DNA of 64,000 bases, from positions 248,001 to 312,000 of the forward strand of contig NZ_MZXW01000053.1 in NCBI RefSeq assembly GCF_004123905.1, read 5' to 3'. The position numbers were made by a program, and so were the translations under genes. Of the stretch, positions 35,594-44,874 are shown in pieces. The first letter of the stretch is position 1. Every line of letters begins with the position of its first letter. Source of the DNA: Bradyrhizobium betae. Its GTDB lineage: Bacteria > Pseudomonadota > Alphaproteobacteria > Rhizobiales > Xanthobacteraceae. Under the pieces are notes generated by a model. It was not told the origin of the DNA and searched no databases. It worked only from the letters and a program-made list of their open reading frames with translations.

Positions 35594-36460
35594 TCAGGAC
35601 TTCACCGCACCCGCCGTGAGCCCGCCCACCATGTAGCGGCGGAAGGCGTAGTAGACCGCGGCCGGCGGCAGCGCGTAGATGAAGCCGGTGGTCATCAACA
35701 GCTCCCACGGCGAATCGTCGGCGGCGAGGAAGTTGCCGAGCGCGACGGGCAGGGTGATCTCGCGGTCGTTCGACAGCAGCAGGAACGCGTAGAGATATTC
35801 GTTCCAGGCCAGCAGCACCGCATAGGTGCCGATCGCGACCAGCGAGGGCATCATCAGCGGCAGATAGACCAGGCGGAAGATCTGCAGCGTCGTCGCGCCG
35901 TCCATCACGGCTGCCTCATCCAGCTCGACCGGCAGCTTGTCGGAAGCCTGCTTGAGCACCCAGATCGCGTAGGGGCTCGCGATCGTCACCATCGCCAGGA
36001 TCAGCGACCAATGATTGTTGAGCAGCCCGTAATTGCCCATGGTCCGGTACATCGGCACAGCGAGGAACGCCGCGGGGATGAAATAGGTGAAGAGCGCGAG
36101 GTTCAACACGGTGCGGCCGCCCGGCACCTTCAGCCGCGAGATCGAGAACGCCGCGGCGGTCGCGATGATCAGCGTCAGCACGCCGACGGCGGCCGCGATC
36201 ACGAGCGAATTCCAGAACTGCGCGTAGAAGTCGCGGAGGAAGTAATGCTGCTGCTTGAACACGATCTCGAAGTTGTGCAGCGTCGGATGGTCCGGCCACA
36301 GCTTGCCCGAGAACGCGTCCTCCTTAGGAGAAATTGCGAACAGGAACATGTGATAGATCGGAATCATCGTCCACAGGAAGACGGGAATGCCGATCAGCAG
36401 CAACCGTGCCTCGGTCGCGACGTCGCGCCAGGAGAATTCGCTTACGCCGGGGAGCTTCAT
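35594..36460 (-). CDS. Sugar ABC transporter permease (MalG type)
   Basis: A 288-residue inner-membrane permease with six helices. The ATPase-contact loop is D-E-A-A-V-M-D-G-A-T-T-L-Q-I-F. Carbohydrate-uptake features include F-L-A-V-P-M-Y-R-T-M and A-W-N-E-Y-L-Y-A-F-L-L. Start M-K-L-P-G-V-S-E-F at 36460 overlaps the previous permease gene by four bases. It is the last gene of a three-gene operon. Confidence 0.9.
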   Translation of the reverse strand: MKLPGVSEFSWRDVATEARLLLIGIPVFLWTMIPIYHMFLFAISPKEDAFSGKLWPDHPTLHNFEIVFKQQHYFLRDFYAQFWNSLVIAAAVGVLTLIIATAAAFSISRLKVPGGRTVLNLALFTYFIPAAFLAVPMYRTMGNYGLLNNHWSLILAMVTIASPYAIWVLKQASDKLPVELDEAAVMDGATTLQIFRLVYLPLMMPSLVAIGTYAVLLAWNEYLYAFLLLSNDREITLPVALGNFLAADDSPWELLMTTGFIYALPPAAVYYAFRRYMVGGLTAGAVKS

Positions 36461-37329
36461 CGCGACAACCGTTTCATCATGAAGTAAACAAGCGGCAGGA
36501 CGAACGGCATCGCGCAGACGATGGAAGCCATCGCGAGCGAGAGCTGGTCGAGCCGGAGATAGCGGATGCCGAGCGTCGCCAGCACGTGCGTCAGGTCGGC
36601 CGGCCCGCCGCCGGTGAGCAGATAGACGCTGTTGAAGTCGCCAAGCGTCCAGATCATCGAGAGCAGCGTGCAGGTGATGTAGAGCGTCTGCATCGACGGC
36701 CAGGTGATGAAGCGGAATTTCTGCCACCAGCTCGCGCCGTCGACCTCGGCGGCCTCGAACAGATCGTGCGGGATCGCAAGGCGCCCGGTGATCAGAATCA
36801 GCGTCCAGAACGGCAGCGACTTCCAGATGTGCACGCCGATCGCCATGGTCAGCGCCACGGTCGGGTCGTTCAGCCAGTTCGGGCCGTCATCGCCGGTGAA
36901 GGAGAAGATGAGGTGGTTGATCACGCCCCATTCGGGATTGAACATGAAGCGCACCGACAGAATGGTCGGGATCGACGGCACCGCCCAGGGCAGGATGAAG
37001 ATCACCGAGAGCCATTTGATCCAGGTGCGCTGCTGGGCGAAGAAGCCCGACAGGAACAGCGCGATCAGCATCTTGATGTTGATGCCGATGACCAGGAAGA
37101 TCAGCGTGTTGACCGCGGCGCGCGCAAAGATCGGATCGTTGTACAGCGCGACATAGTTCGACGGGGCCCGCGCCAGCCACAGCCCGTAGCAGACGGGATA
37201 GACGACAAAGGCGAGGAAAACCAGCAGATAGGGCGCGAGCAGCACGATGCCCCAGACCTGCGCCGGGGTCAGCCGCGACGACAAGGGTGGGGCGGGGATC
37301 GCCTGATCGCCAGAGAGCGTAATCGCCAT
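36457..37329 (-). CDS. Sugar ABC transporter permease (MalF type)
   Basis: A 290-residue permease with six helices. The contact loop reads F-E-A-A-E-V-D-G-A-S-W-W-Q-K-F. Other typical features are L-L-A-P-Y-L-L-V-F-L-A-F-V-V-Y-P at the N-terminus and L-T-G-G-G-P-A-D near the end. It pairs with the overlapping downstream permease. A GC-rich hairpin separates it from the upstream binding-protein gene. Confidence 0.9.
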   Translation of the reverse strand: MAITLSGDQAIPAPPLSSRLTPAQVWGIVLLAPYLLVFLAFVVYPVCYGLWLARAPSNYVALYNDPIFARAAVNTLIFLVIGINIKMLIALFLSGFFAQQRTWIKWLSVIFILPWAVPSIPTILSVRFMFNPEWGVINHLIFSFTGDDGPNWLNDPTVALTMAIGVHIWKSLPFWTLILITGRLAIPHDLFEAAEVDGASWWQKFRFITWPSMQTLYITCTLLSMIWTLGDFNSVYLLTGGGPADLTHVLATLGIRYLRLDQLSLAMASIVCAMPFVLPLVYFMMKRLSR

Positions 37330-37389
37330 TCTTTGGGACTCTTTGAAAGGACTTCCGGCCGCACGAGGCGGCCGGTATTAGCGTTTCAG

Positions 37390-37413
37390 CTCTCCCCGCG
37401 CCAGCGGGGAGAG
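37390..37413 (-). terminator. Intra-operon hairpin between binding protein and permeases
   Basis: CTCTCCCCGC-GCCA-GCGGGGAGAG is a perfect 10-bp stem in the 95-base gap between the binding-protein gene and the first permease. There is no U-run. It may reduce read-through or stabilise the upstream mRNA so that binding protein exceeds permease, a common ABC-operon arrangement (inference). Its sequence resembles the repeat at 54519. Confidence 0.6.
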
Positions 37414-37424
37414 GGAGAGAGAAC

Positions 37425-38810
37425 TTAGCCTGCAACCTGCTTGATGCGGGCGATCAGCTCGTCGACGGCCTTGTCGACCGGGACCTTCTCGCTGACGACG
37501 CGGTTCATCGCCTTCGCCCACACGTTCTCGTTGTTGAGGATCGTGAACTTCCAGTTCTTGGTGAAGTCGAACGCCGCGGTGCCGCCGGTAAACTGGGCGT
37601 AGACCGCCTTGCGGTGCTTGTCGGCCTGCCAGAACGGGCTGGCCTGGCTTTCCTTGGTCACCGGGAACCAGCGGCCGAGCGCGCCCTCGATATAGGGGCG
37701 CACGTTCTCTTCCTGCAGCAGGAAGCTGATGAACTGCTTGGCCTCGGCCTTGTTCTTGGCCGCGGTGAACACCAGCCCGGTCTTGACGTCCGAGCGGTAG
37801 CGGATGGTTGAACCATCCGGCGCCTTCGGAAAGGACGCCGTGACGATGTCCTGCTCATAGGCCTTCTTGCCGGCGTCGCGCTGCTCCTGGGTGAGAGCCT
37901 GGTTCTGGGAGTCCTCGAACCACTTCGCCGCGATCGAGATCGTGAAGTTATGGGTCATCACGATGGTCTTGTTGTGGAAGGCGACGTTGTTGTCCGGATC
38001 CTTCCAGGTCGTGGAGGAGGGCGGGGTGCAGCCCTTGATATAGGTGTCGGTGTAGTCCTTCAGCGCGCTGATCAGGTTCTCGCGGACCTTGGGATCGTCG
38101 ACCAGGAGCTTGCCGTCGTCATCGACCAGCTTGACGTGATAAGCGTCCATGAAGGTGTAGAACGACTGGAAGGCGTCGGTGGATTCCACGCCCATCGGCT
38201 GGCCGACACCGTAGATGCGCTGGCTGGTGGCTTTGCGGATCCCCGGCTGCACTTTGTCGCACCAGAACGTCCAGTAGCCCGCCCAATCGGTCGGGATGTC
38301 GGCGAGCTTGAAGCCGGCCTTCTCCAGCATGTCGTTCCAGATCTCGACATGCATGCTCTGTTGCTTCAGCGGGAAGCCGTAATAGGCCTTCTTCTTGGTG
38401 ACATCGTTATAGAGGATCGAGGCGTCGAGCGTGTTCTGCACGAACCGGCCCTTGATCGGCTCCATGACGTCCGAGAGGTCCTCGAGCTTGCCCTCATAGG
38501 CCCACTTGCCCTGCGCCTGCACGTCATAGGAATCGGAATAGGCGACATCGGGCACGGTGCCGGCGTCGAGCGCTGCGACCGTCTTCGGAATCATGTCCTG
38601 GATCGCATACTGCGACAATTCGACCTTGATGCCGGTCTTGGCTTCGAACTTCTTGATCGTGTCGAGCAATGCGTCGTCTTCGGAGCGGTAGAAGCCCTTG
38701 CCCCACCAGACCGTAATCGTCTTCTGCTGCGCAAATGCGGGTGCAGCGGCTGCAAACAGCCCGGCCGCAGCGACCGCCATTGATACTGCGCCAATAACCT
38801 TGGATTTCAC
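37425..38810 (-). CDS. Sugar ABC transporter substrate-binding protein
   Basis: A periplasmic binding protein of the extracellular solute-binding family 1, 461 residues. The signal peptide ends at A-P-A-F-A-Q. The N-terminal lobe shows I-T-V-W-W-G-K-G-F and F-E-A-K-T-G-I-K-V-E-L. The start is the GTG at 38808-38810, which follows GAGGGAG at a suitable distance; a TTG at 38825 lies upstream of that site. No ATP-binding gene is present in the cluster, so an ATPase encoded elsewhere must be shared. The substrate is probably a sugar or polyol. Confidence 0.88.
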   Translation of the reverse strand: MKSKVIGAVSMAVAAAGLFAAAAPAFAQQKTITVWWGKGFYRSEDDALLDTIKKFEAKTGIKVELSQYAIQDMIPKTVAALDAGTVPDVAYSDSYDVQAQGKWAYEGKLEDLSDVMEPIKGRFVQNTLDASILYNDVTKKKAYYGFPLKQQSMHVEIWNDMLEKAGFKLADIPTDWAGYWTFWCDKVQPGIRKATSQRIYGVGQPMGVESTDAFQSFYTFMDAYHVKLVDDDGKLLVDDPKVRENLISALKDYTDTYIKGCTPPSSTTWKDPDNNVAFHNKTIVMTHNFTISIAAKWFEDSQNQALTQEQRDAGKKAYEQDIVTASFPKAPDGSTIRYRSDVKTGLVFTAAKNKAEAKQFISFLLQEENVRPYIEGALGRWFPVTKESQASPFWQADKHRKAVYAQFTGGTAAFDFTKNWKFTILNNENVWAKAMNRVVSEKVPVDKAVDELIARIKQVAG

Positions 38811-39198
38811 GATTTTCTCCCTCAAGCCGCCGGTGTTTTAACCGGTCGGAAAAAACACTAGCGCATGGTGGTAGCGCAATCAACGCATCTTGTCAGACCT
38901 AGGTCGTGGGGGTGTCCGGCGAGCGGAGATGCTTAATGCGTGCATCGATCCAATCGCCGCATTAATTCGTGGCAATCAATTCGCTTCGTGCGTTCTGGCC
39001 CCGTCCGGGCGTCCGCTGGTCCACACACCTGCTCGGCGCCAGCAAAGACCTGCTTGCTTGTAGTATAAGCACGCAACGCAACCACCCGGCGCACAGTGCT
39101 CCGGCCGCGCCATCCGAAAATGCCTTTGAGAGCACGGCGGGCCTGATCCGGGGAACTCCAAACCGGAACGGTCTTGCGACCGCTACGCGGGCGAGCTA
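38811..39198. other. Intergenic region between convergent-side LysR gene and sugar ABC operon
   Basis: About 390 bases. The left part must hold the promoter of the ABC operon and contains GTGTTTT...AAAACAC (38833-38858) as an inverted repeat. Both strands have open frames in the remainder, but none has a ribosome-binding site or recognisable product, so I call no gene. GC content dips locally around 38930-38980. Confidence 0.4.
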
Positions 39199-40179
39199 TC
39201 AGCGTTTCCCCTTCAGGTTGACGGAAACGGCATTCGAGCTCGTCTCCGCGGATCGGGACCGCGGCTTGCCTTGCGCGTTCGCTTGGGAAGGAGAGCGCCA
39301 AGCCTCGAGGAGCATCTTCAGAAATTGGCTGGCATGAGGTGATAGTGTCGCCCCGTGCCTGCGCACGATTCCGATCGTCCGCGACACTTCAGGCTCGATC
39401 AACCGAATGGTGTGAATGATCGGATGACCGGCGGCAGGCGTCGCGAGCCTCGGCAGTACGGCGATCCCAAGTCCCTCTTCGACCAGGCCAAGCGATCCGG
39501 AGAGGTGAGCGACTTCATAGGACCAGTTCAGCTGCAGGCCGTGTTGCGCCAGCGCATTGTCGATCAACGCGCGATTGCCGCTGTTACGACCGACGGTGAT
39601 GACTCGGTGCGGCGCAATCTCGGACCAACTTACCTGTTTGCGCGATGCCAACGGGTGGTCATGACGGCAGGCCAGGACGAAAGGGTCCTCGACCAGCTTC
39701 TCAAATTCAATTTCGGCATGCGAGGCACCGATGAAATTGATGCCGAAGTCGGCTTCTCCACGCGCGACCGCTTCCAATCCCTCATTGGCACCGATGTCCA
39801 GAATCCGGATGCGAATGCGCGGATACGCTTCGGCGAACCGGCCGATCGCACGCGGCAGGAAATAGAACACCGCCGTCGGCACCGCAGCCACCGAGACCAA
39901 TCCTGAACTTCGCGCGCCGATGTCGTGGATGGCGAGCACCGAGGTCTCGAACTCGTCGATGAGGCGGCGCACCTTCGGCAGGAAGTCGCGGCCCGTCATG
40001 GTGAGATTGACGTGACGGGTCGACCGTTCGAGCAACGGCGCACCGAGGCTTTCTTCCAGCTTCTGAATGCGTCGGCTGAGCGCTGGCTGAGACAGGTTCA
40101 GCGCCTTGGCGGTCCGCACAAAGCTCCCCGTCTCCGCGACGGTGATGAACGCCTTGAGGTCGAGCAGTTCCGCATTCAT
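39199..40179 (-). CDS. LysR-family transcriptional regulator
   Basis: A 326-residue regulator. The N-terminal winged helix-turn-helix is clear (F-V-R-T-A-K-A-L-N-L-S-Q-P-A-L-S-R-R-I-Q-K-L-E). The effector-binding domain spans about 90-300. A polar Ser/Arg/Lys-rich tail extends beyond the usual ~300 residues. It is divergent from the tautomerase gene at 40297 with 117 bases between them. By the usual LysR arrangement it probably controls the tautomerase and carrier genes. Confidence 0.9.
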   Translation of the reverse strand: MNAELLDLKAFITVAETGSFVRTAKALNLSQPALSRRIQKLEESLGAPLLERSTRHVNLTMTGRDFLPKVRRLIDEFETSVLAIHDIGARSSGLVSVAAVPTAVFYFLPRAIGRFAEAYPRIRIRILDIGANEGLEAVARGEADFGINFIGASHAEIEFEKLVEDPFVLACRHDHPLASRKQVSWSEIAPHRVITVGRNSGNRALIDNALAQHGLQLNWSYEVAHLSGSLGLVEEGLGIAVLPRLATPAAGHPIIHTIRLIEPEVSRTIGIVRRHGATLSPHASQFLKMLLEAWRSPSQANAQGKPRSRSAETSSNAVSVNLKGKR

Positions 40180-40296
40180 GCGCAGGCTCCATTATACCAC
40201 ATTATGCATTAATACCTCAGATATTTGCATTTTACAAAATAGTTGCGACGAAGGATCGTCTGTTGAAGCGAAGATGTCGCCGAACGGAAGAGCTCC
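40180..40296. promoter_or_regulatory. Divergent promoter region of LysR and tautomerase genes
   Basis: A strongly AT-rich stretch (40195-40245) contrasts with the surrounding DNA. It holds ATTATGCATTAAT (40201-40213) and ATTTT-AC-AAAAT (40229-40240). Either could be part of a LysR T-N11-A operator. Exact boxes cannot be assigned. Confidence 0.5.
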
Positions 40297-41370
40297 ATGA
40301 ACGATCAGATTGCGATTCCCTGTGTGGTCATGCGCGGAGGCACCTCCCGTGGGCCGTTTTTTCTGGCCAGCGATCTTCCGGCCGACCCCAGCTTGCGCGA
40401 CGCGGTCCTGCTGTCCGTGATGGGAGGTGGGCACGACCTTGGAATCGATGGGATCGGCGGCGGCAATGCCGTGATCAACAAGGTCGCGATCATTGGACCG
40501 GGATCGGTGCCCGGCGCCGATGTTGATTACCTGTTTGCCCAGGTGCGGGTTCGTGAAGGGATCGTCGATACCTCGCCCAACTGCGGAAACATGCTGGCGG
40601 CCGTGGGGCCGTTCGCAATAGAAGCGGGCTTGGTCGCCGCCGTCGCAGATCGCACCCACGTGCGTATTCACAACGTCAACACTGGCAAGCTGATTGATGC
40701 GACGGTCGCTACCCCCGGCGGGCGGGTGACCTACGAGGGCGAAGCGCAGATAGACGGGGTACCCGGAACGGCCGCGCCTATTGAATTGTCGTTCCCCAAT
40801 GCGGCCGGCGCACGCACCGGTCGCCTGCTACCCACAGGACGACCGGTCGACCACATCGAAGGGATCGATGTGACCTGCATCGACGCGGCCATGCCCGTCA
40901 TGCTGGTCCGCGCGGCGGATCTGGGGTGGAGCGGCCGCGAGGCACCCTCGGACTTCGCCGACAGCTCTTTCCGCGCCCGTCTCGAAGGCTTGCGCATCGA
41001 GGCTGGATGCCGGATGGGCTTTCGGAATTCTGGGGCAATGGTGATTCCGAAACCGGTTCTGATTGCGTCCGCAGGCCTGGCGACGTTGAACACCCGGTAC
41101 TTCATGCCGCACGACTGCCATAGCGCGCTGGCCGTGACCGGCGCTGTCGCGATCGCGACGGCCTGCGTCACGCCCGGAACGATCGCCGCAGAGATGGTCG
41201 GACCGCTGGCGCCGCCGGTGGCGATTACGCTCGCCCATCCCTCCGGCCAGCTCGTGGTTCGGCTGGAGCCTGGTCCGGTTGCCCGGGTGCAGCGGACCGC
41301 CCGCCGAATTTTCGAAGGCCACGTCTTCGCCCGCCGATCGCACGTGCCTCATTCGGTCCTGGCGGCCTGA
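40297..41370 (+). CDS. galD: 4-oxalomesaconate tautomerase / PrpF-family isomerase
   Basis: A 357-residue PrpF-family protein. Family signatures are V-V-M-R-G-G-T-S-R-G-P-F-F near the N-terminus, D-G-I-G-G-G-N, and S-P-N-C-G-N-M-L-A-A-V-G-P-F with the catalytic-type Cys. Relatives include GalD/LigU (keto-enol tautomerisation of oxalomesaconate in gallate degradation) and PrpF (2-methylaconitate isomerase). The neighbouring carrier of dicarboxylate type favours an organic-acid route. No gallate dioxygenase or hydratase is nearby, so the symbol is tentative. Confidence 0.8.
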   Translation: MNDQIAIPCVVMRGGTSRGPFFLASDLPADPSLRDAVLLSVMGGGHDLGIDGIGGGNAVINKVAIIGPGSVPGADVDYLFAQVRVREGIVDTSPNCGNMLAAVGPFAIEAGLVAAVADRTHVRIHNVNTGKLIDATVATPGGRVTYEGEAQIDGVPGTAAPIELSFPNAAGARTGRLLPTGRPVDHIEGIDVTCIDAAMPVMLVRAADLGWSGREAPSDFADSSFRARLEGLRIEAGCRMGFRNSGAMVIPKPVLIASAGLATLNTRYFMPHDCHSALAVTGAVAIATACVTPGTIAAEMVGPLAPPVAITLAHPSGQLVVRLEPGPVARVQRTARRIFEGHVFARRSHVPHSVLAA

Positions 41371-41380
41371 AGCCGGACCG

Positions 41381-41399
41381 TTTTTGAAGCTTTCAAAAA
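41381..41399. promoter_or_regulatory. Inverted repeat between tautomerase and carrier genes
   Basis: TTTTTGAA-GCT-TTCAAAAA is a perfect 8-bp stem in the 70-base gap, followed by A-rich sequence. It is symmetrical and AT-rich, so it may be a partial terminator or an operator. Confidence 0.5.
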
Positions 41400-41440
41400 A
41401 ATCAGAGCCAAAAAAAATCAGACCCATGGGAGAAACGAGA

Positions 41441-42826
41441 ATGCACATGCAAGCGCTGGTTGAGCCCGCGAACAGTGAGGCGCGAAAGCCATTCTACCGG
41501 ATTCTCTACGTTCAGGTGCTGATCGGTCTCATCCTGGGTGTCCTCACGGGCCACCTCTGGCCTGAATTCGGTGCCGCGCTGAAGCCGTTCGGAGACGGCT
41601 TCGTCAAGCTGGTCAAGATGATGATCGCGCCGATCGTGTTCTGCACCATCGTCAGCGGCATCAACAGCCTCAGCGATTCCCGGGAAGTCGGCCGCACGCT
41701 GGTGAAATCCATGGCGCTGTTTTACCTGCTGACCGTGCTCGCACTGGTGGCTGGGCTGATCGCTGTATCGCTGATCCAGCCGGGCGTCGGCATGCATGTT
41801 TCCGTCAGTACGCTGGATCCGTCGGTGGCCGCGAAATTCACCAAGCAGGCAGGCGTGACCGGATTCGCGGACTTCGTGCTTCACATCATCCCGCATTCAT
41901 TCTTCGGGGCGTTTGCCGATGGTGAAGTGCTGCCGGTGCTGCTGCTCTCCATCCTGATCGCCTTTGGCCTCAGCCGTGCCGGCGATGGGGGTGCTGTGGT
42001 GACAAAGGCGGTCGCCTCGTTCTCACAGGTGCTGTTTGTGTCCTTCGGCTTCATCATGAAACTCGCTCCGCTCGGCGCGTTTGGAGCTATGGCGTTCACG
42101 GTGGGCCGCTACGGCGTCCGTTCGATTGGCTCGCTCGGACTGCTGATCCTGACATTCTATATCGCCTGCTCCGTCTTCGTGGTTGTCGTGCTTGGTACGC
42201 TGGCGCGGCTGAACGGCTTCAGTCTGTGGAAGACCATCCGCTACTTCAAGGAAGAACTGCTAATCGTGCTCGGCACGTCATCGTCGGAGCCGGCACTGCC
42301 TGGCGCGCTGCGCAAACTGGAGCAGCTCGGATGCCGGAAAGGCGTGTCGGGGCTTGTATTGCCGATGGGCTACTCTTTCAACTTGGACGGAAGCGCCATT
42401 TATCTCACCTTGGCTTCCATCTTCATCGCGCAGGCCTGCGACATTCACCTGTCATGGGGGCAGATTGCGGCGATGCTCGGTCTGATGCTGCTGACGTCCA
42501 AAGGGGCGGCTGGTGTCACCGGCAGCGGCTTCGTCGCGCTTGTCGCGACCCTCTCCGTTATGCCGGATTTGCCCGTGACCGGCGTGGCGCTGCTTGTCGG
42601 CATCGACCGCTTCATGTCGGAGGCGCGGGCGCTGACCAGCATGATCAGCAACTGTGTCGCAGCCATAACGGTTTCGCTGTGGGAGGACGCCTGTGACCGC
42701 GAGGTATTGGCCCGTGAACTGGGACAGAGCGGCACTCGCGAAGTCGCGACCGGCACGAAGATCGAGCCCGCAACAGCGGTGCGGGAGGACAAGAGCTGGA
42801 TTTCGACGACGCAATCGGCCGCTTGA
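41441..42826 (+). CDS. dctA: C4-dicarboxylate transporter, DctA family
   Basis: A cation- or proton-coupled symporter of the DAACS family, 461 residues. Conserved parts are L-Y-V-Q-V-L-I-G-L-I-L-G near the N-terminus, the serine-rich hairpin G-T-S-S-S-E-P-A-L-P, and M-G-Y-S-F-N-L-D-G-S-A-I-Y in helix 7. The ATG at 41441 lies 8 bases after GGGAG; an ATG at 41426 overlaps that site. The gene follows the tautomerase on the same strand, so the imported acid may be its substrate or a relative. This may be a second DctA paralogue. Confidence 0.87.
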   Translation: MHMQALVEPANSEARKPFYRILYVQVLIGLILGVLTGHLWPEFGAALKPFGDGFVKLVKMMIAPIVFCTIVSGINSLSDSREVGRTLVKSMALFYLLTVLALVAGLIAVSLIQPGVGMHVSVSTLDPSVAAKFTKQAGVTGFADFVLHIIPHSFFGAFADGEVLPVLLLSILIAFGLSRAGDGGAVVTKAVASFSQVLFVSFGFIMKLAPLGAFGAMAFTVGRYGVRSIGSLGLLILTFYIACSVFVVVVLGTLARLNGFSLWKTIRYFKEELLIVLGTSSSEPALPGALRKLEQLGCRKGVSGLVLPMGYSFNLDGSAIYLTLASIFIAQACDIHLSWGQIAAMLGLMLLTSKGAAGVTGSGFVALVATLSVMPDLPVTGVALLVGIDRFMSEARALTSMISNCVAAITVSLWEDACDREVLARELGQSGTREVATGTKIEPATAVREDKSWISTTQSAA

Positions 42827-42924
42827 CGTCGCGCTTGGATGAAAATCGGTCGCGGTATTGGGTTTGGCAAGCCGAGCCCGTGGCGCGCAGGCAGGCAATC
42901 CTAAAGAGAACGACGCCGACCGCT

Positions 42925-44874
42925 CTAGTTGGACTTGGCGTTGTCCTTGGCGTTTTCCTTGGCGTTCTCGGCCGTCGGCGAGTCTGCCGGCGCGGGGCGC
43001 TTGACGCCGGTGATCTTCTCGATGACCGATCGCACCGTGTCGCCAGTCTTGTCGTCCTTCTGCGGCTTGAGCAGCTGCGCACCGAAAGGCGAGCGGCGGA
43101 TCAGGACTTCCGAATCCGGGAAGATCAGGGGATCGTCCCAGGGGCCCTGTACGACGAAGGGCAATTCGAAGCCGGACGTCGTGTTGAGGCTCGCCACCCC
43201 CTTCATGTCGTATTCTCGCGTCGGCACGGAGGCGGTGCCGGTCAGCGTGATCTTCGTAGCCGGCCCTTCGATGCGAATGTCCTCGGCAGTGGCAACGCCG
43301 TCGGAGAATTTCACTGCGATGGTGAGGTTGTTGAAGGGGGTCGAGCCGTTGCGGAAATTGCCGCCGCCCGACAGCGGCCGCCGCTCCAGCCGCTTCAGCA
43401 ACTGCTCGGCGTTGAAGCCCGCGATCGCGCCGTCATGCCCCGTGACGTTCGCGCTGCCGTCGAGCGACTGCACGAGGCCGAACGGGCTCGAGCCGGAAGC
43501 GAACAGGGAGACGTTGATGTTGCCGCGGCCGGACAGCTTGCTGAGGCCGAACAGTTCGGAGGCGCAGGCCTGGAGGTCGACATCGGTGAACTGGAATTGC
43601 GCCTTGATGTCGGCGACGGTGTCGGAGCGCGCGATGCCGAACGAGCCCTTGGCGATGCCGCCATAGACCTGGGCTTCGCCCACGGAAAGCGCCAGCGCGC
43701 CGTTGCGCAAATTGGCGCCGATCGCGGTGCGGCCGAGCCTGGTCGGCCCGACCGTCAGCTTTGCTGCCGACAGGCGCATGTCGAGGTCGGTGGTTGAGAG
43801 GCCGTTGAGATCGAACAGCTGCCTGTTCCAGTCGCGCGCACCGCTCGCGAGCAGGCGGAAGGTCGAGATATAGGGCGTGAAATCGAGCGCGTCGGCGGCA
43901 AGCGTCGCCTGCAGCGTCTGCCGGCCGTTATTGGCGTAGGTCATGACGCCCTCGGCGGTATTGCCGTCGAGCTCGACATTGACGTTGGTGAGCGCGATCG
44001 AGGCGCCGACCACGTTGGCGCGCGCCTTCAGCGCGAACCGGCCGAAGCCGCCGCTGCCGGGTTGCGGCTGGCCAGTCCAGCGCAGCGCGTTGCGCAAGGA
44101 TGGGCTGTCGATGGTGAGCGTGCCCTCCATCATCGGGCTGGTCCGGTTGGCGACGCTGCCGTCGAAGGCAAGCTTGAGCGGGGGACTGGCGATCCGCGCC
44201 TTCAGGCCGGAACGGTCGCCGGAGAGGGCGGCGACGAAGTCGGCAAAGCTGATCGCGCCGTCGACGCGCTCGCCGCGCCAGTCGAATTGTCCGGTCGCGG
44301 CGAAGGAGCGCGAGATCGAGGGCCAGGCCAGCGACAGATCGATGTCCTCGAACTTCTCGGTGGCATGCGTGGCGGCGTCCTCGTAATTGAGCACGCCGTC
44401 CTGGATCCTGATCTCGGAGAACGACACCTGGTTGTCGGCCCCGGGCTTCATCGTGCGCGCGATGGTCTGGATGAAGGGCGTCCAGTTGCTCTCGCCGTCC
44501 GGCTTCAGGCTGACATGGATGCGCGGCCGCAGCAGCGTCAGGTCGGCGATCTCGAAGCGCTGGAGCAGCAGCGGCAGCAGCCGCAGATTGGCGGTGAGTA
44601 CGTCGACATGCAGCGCGGGGTCGCTGGTGCCGCCGCCCTTCAGGCCGACGTCATGGAACGAGATGTAGCTCGCCGGCAGCAGCGAGATGTCGATGTTGCC
44701 TGCGACATTGAGCTCGAGCCCGGTGACGTCGCGGATCTGGGCCTCGACCGCCTTGCGCAGCGCGTCGCGGTTGACGAGCCATGAGGTCGCGATCAGGGCG
44801 ATCAGCACGACGCCGAGCAGAGCCGCGATCGGCGTCCCGAGGCGCTTTATTCCTTGGGCCATGGTCAATGGCAT
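42925..44874 (-). CDS. asmA: AsmA family protein
   Basis: A 649-residue envelope protein with one N-terminal membrane helix (A-A-L-L-G-V-V-L-I-A-L-I-A) and a large periplasmic region. The N-terminal AsmA domain shows V-E-A-Q-I-R-D-V-T-G-L-E-L-N-V-A-G-N-I-style sequence and I-S-L-L-P-A-S-Y. The C-terminal half has the second AsmA domain (N-V-S-L-F-A-S-G-S-S, then G-H-D-G-A-I). The end is Lys/Asn/Ala-rich. Family members are linked to outer-membrane lipid transport. An internal start at 44862 is possible. Confidence 0.87.
   Translation of the reverse strand: MPLTMAQGIKRLGTPIAALLGVVLIALIATSWLVNRDALRKAVEAQIRDVTGLELNVAGNIDISLLPASYISFHDVGLKGGGTSDPALHVDVLTANLRLLPLLLQRFEIADLTLLRPRIHVSLKPDGESNWTPFIQTIARTMKPGADNQVSFSEIRIQDGVLNYEDAATHATEKFEDIDLSLAWPSISRSFAATGQFDWRGERVDGAISFADFVAALSGDRSGLKARIASPPLKLAFDGSVANRTSPMMEGTLTIDSPSLRNALRWTGQPQPGSGGFGRFALKARANVVGASIALTNVNVELDGNTAEGVMTYANNGRQTLQATLAADALDFTPYISTFRLLASGARDWNRQLFDLNGLSTTDLDMRLSAAKLTVGPTRLGRTAIGANLRNGALALSVGEAQVYGGIAKGSFGIARSDTVADIKAQFQFTDVDLQACASELFGLSKLSGRGNINVSLFASGSSPFGLVQSLDGSANVTGHDGAIAGFNAEQLLKRLERRPLSGGGNFRNGSTPFNNLTIAVKFSDGVATAEDIRIEGPATKITLTGTASVPTREYDMKGVASLNTTSGFELPFVVQGPWDDPLIFPDSEVLIRRSPFGAQLLKPQKDDKTGDTVRSVIEKITGVKRPAPADSPTAENAKENAKDNAKSN

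Noticed and set aside
38933..39337. Overlapping open frames on both strands between the sugar operon and the LysR gene
   Set aside because: Neither has a start signal or recognisable sequence, and both run into the LysR gene.
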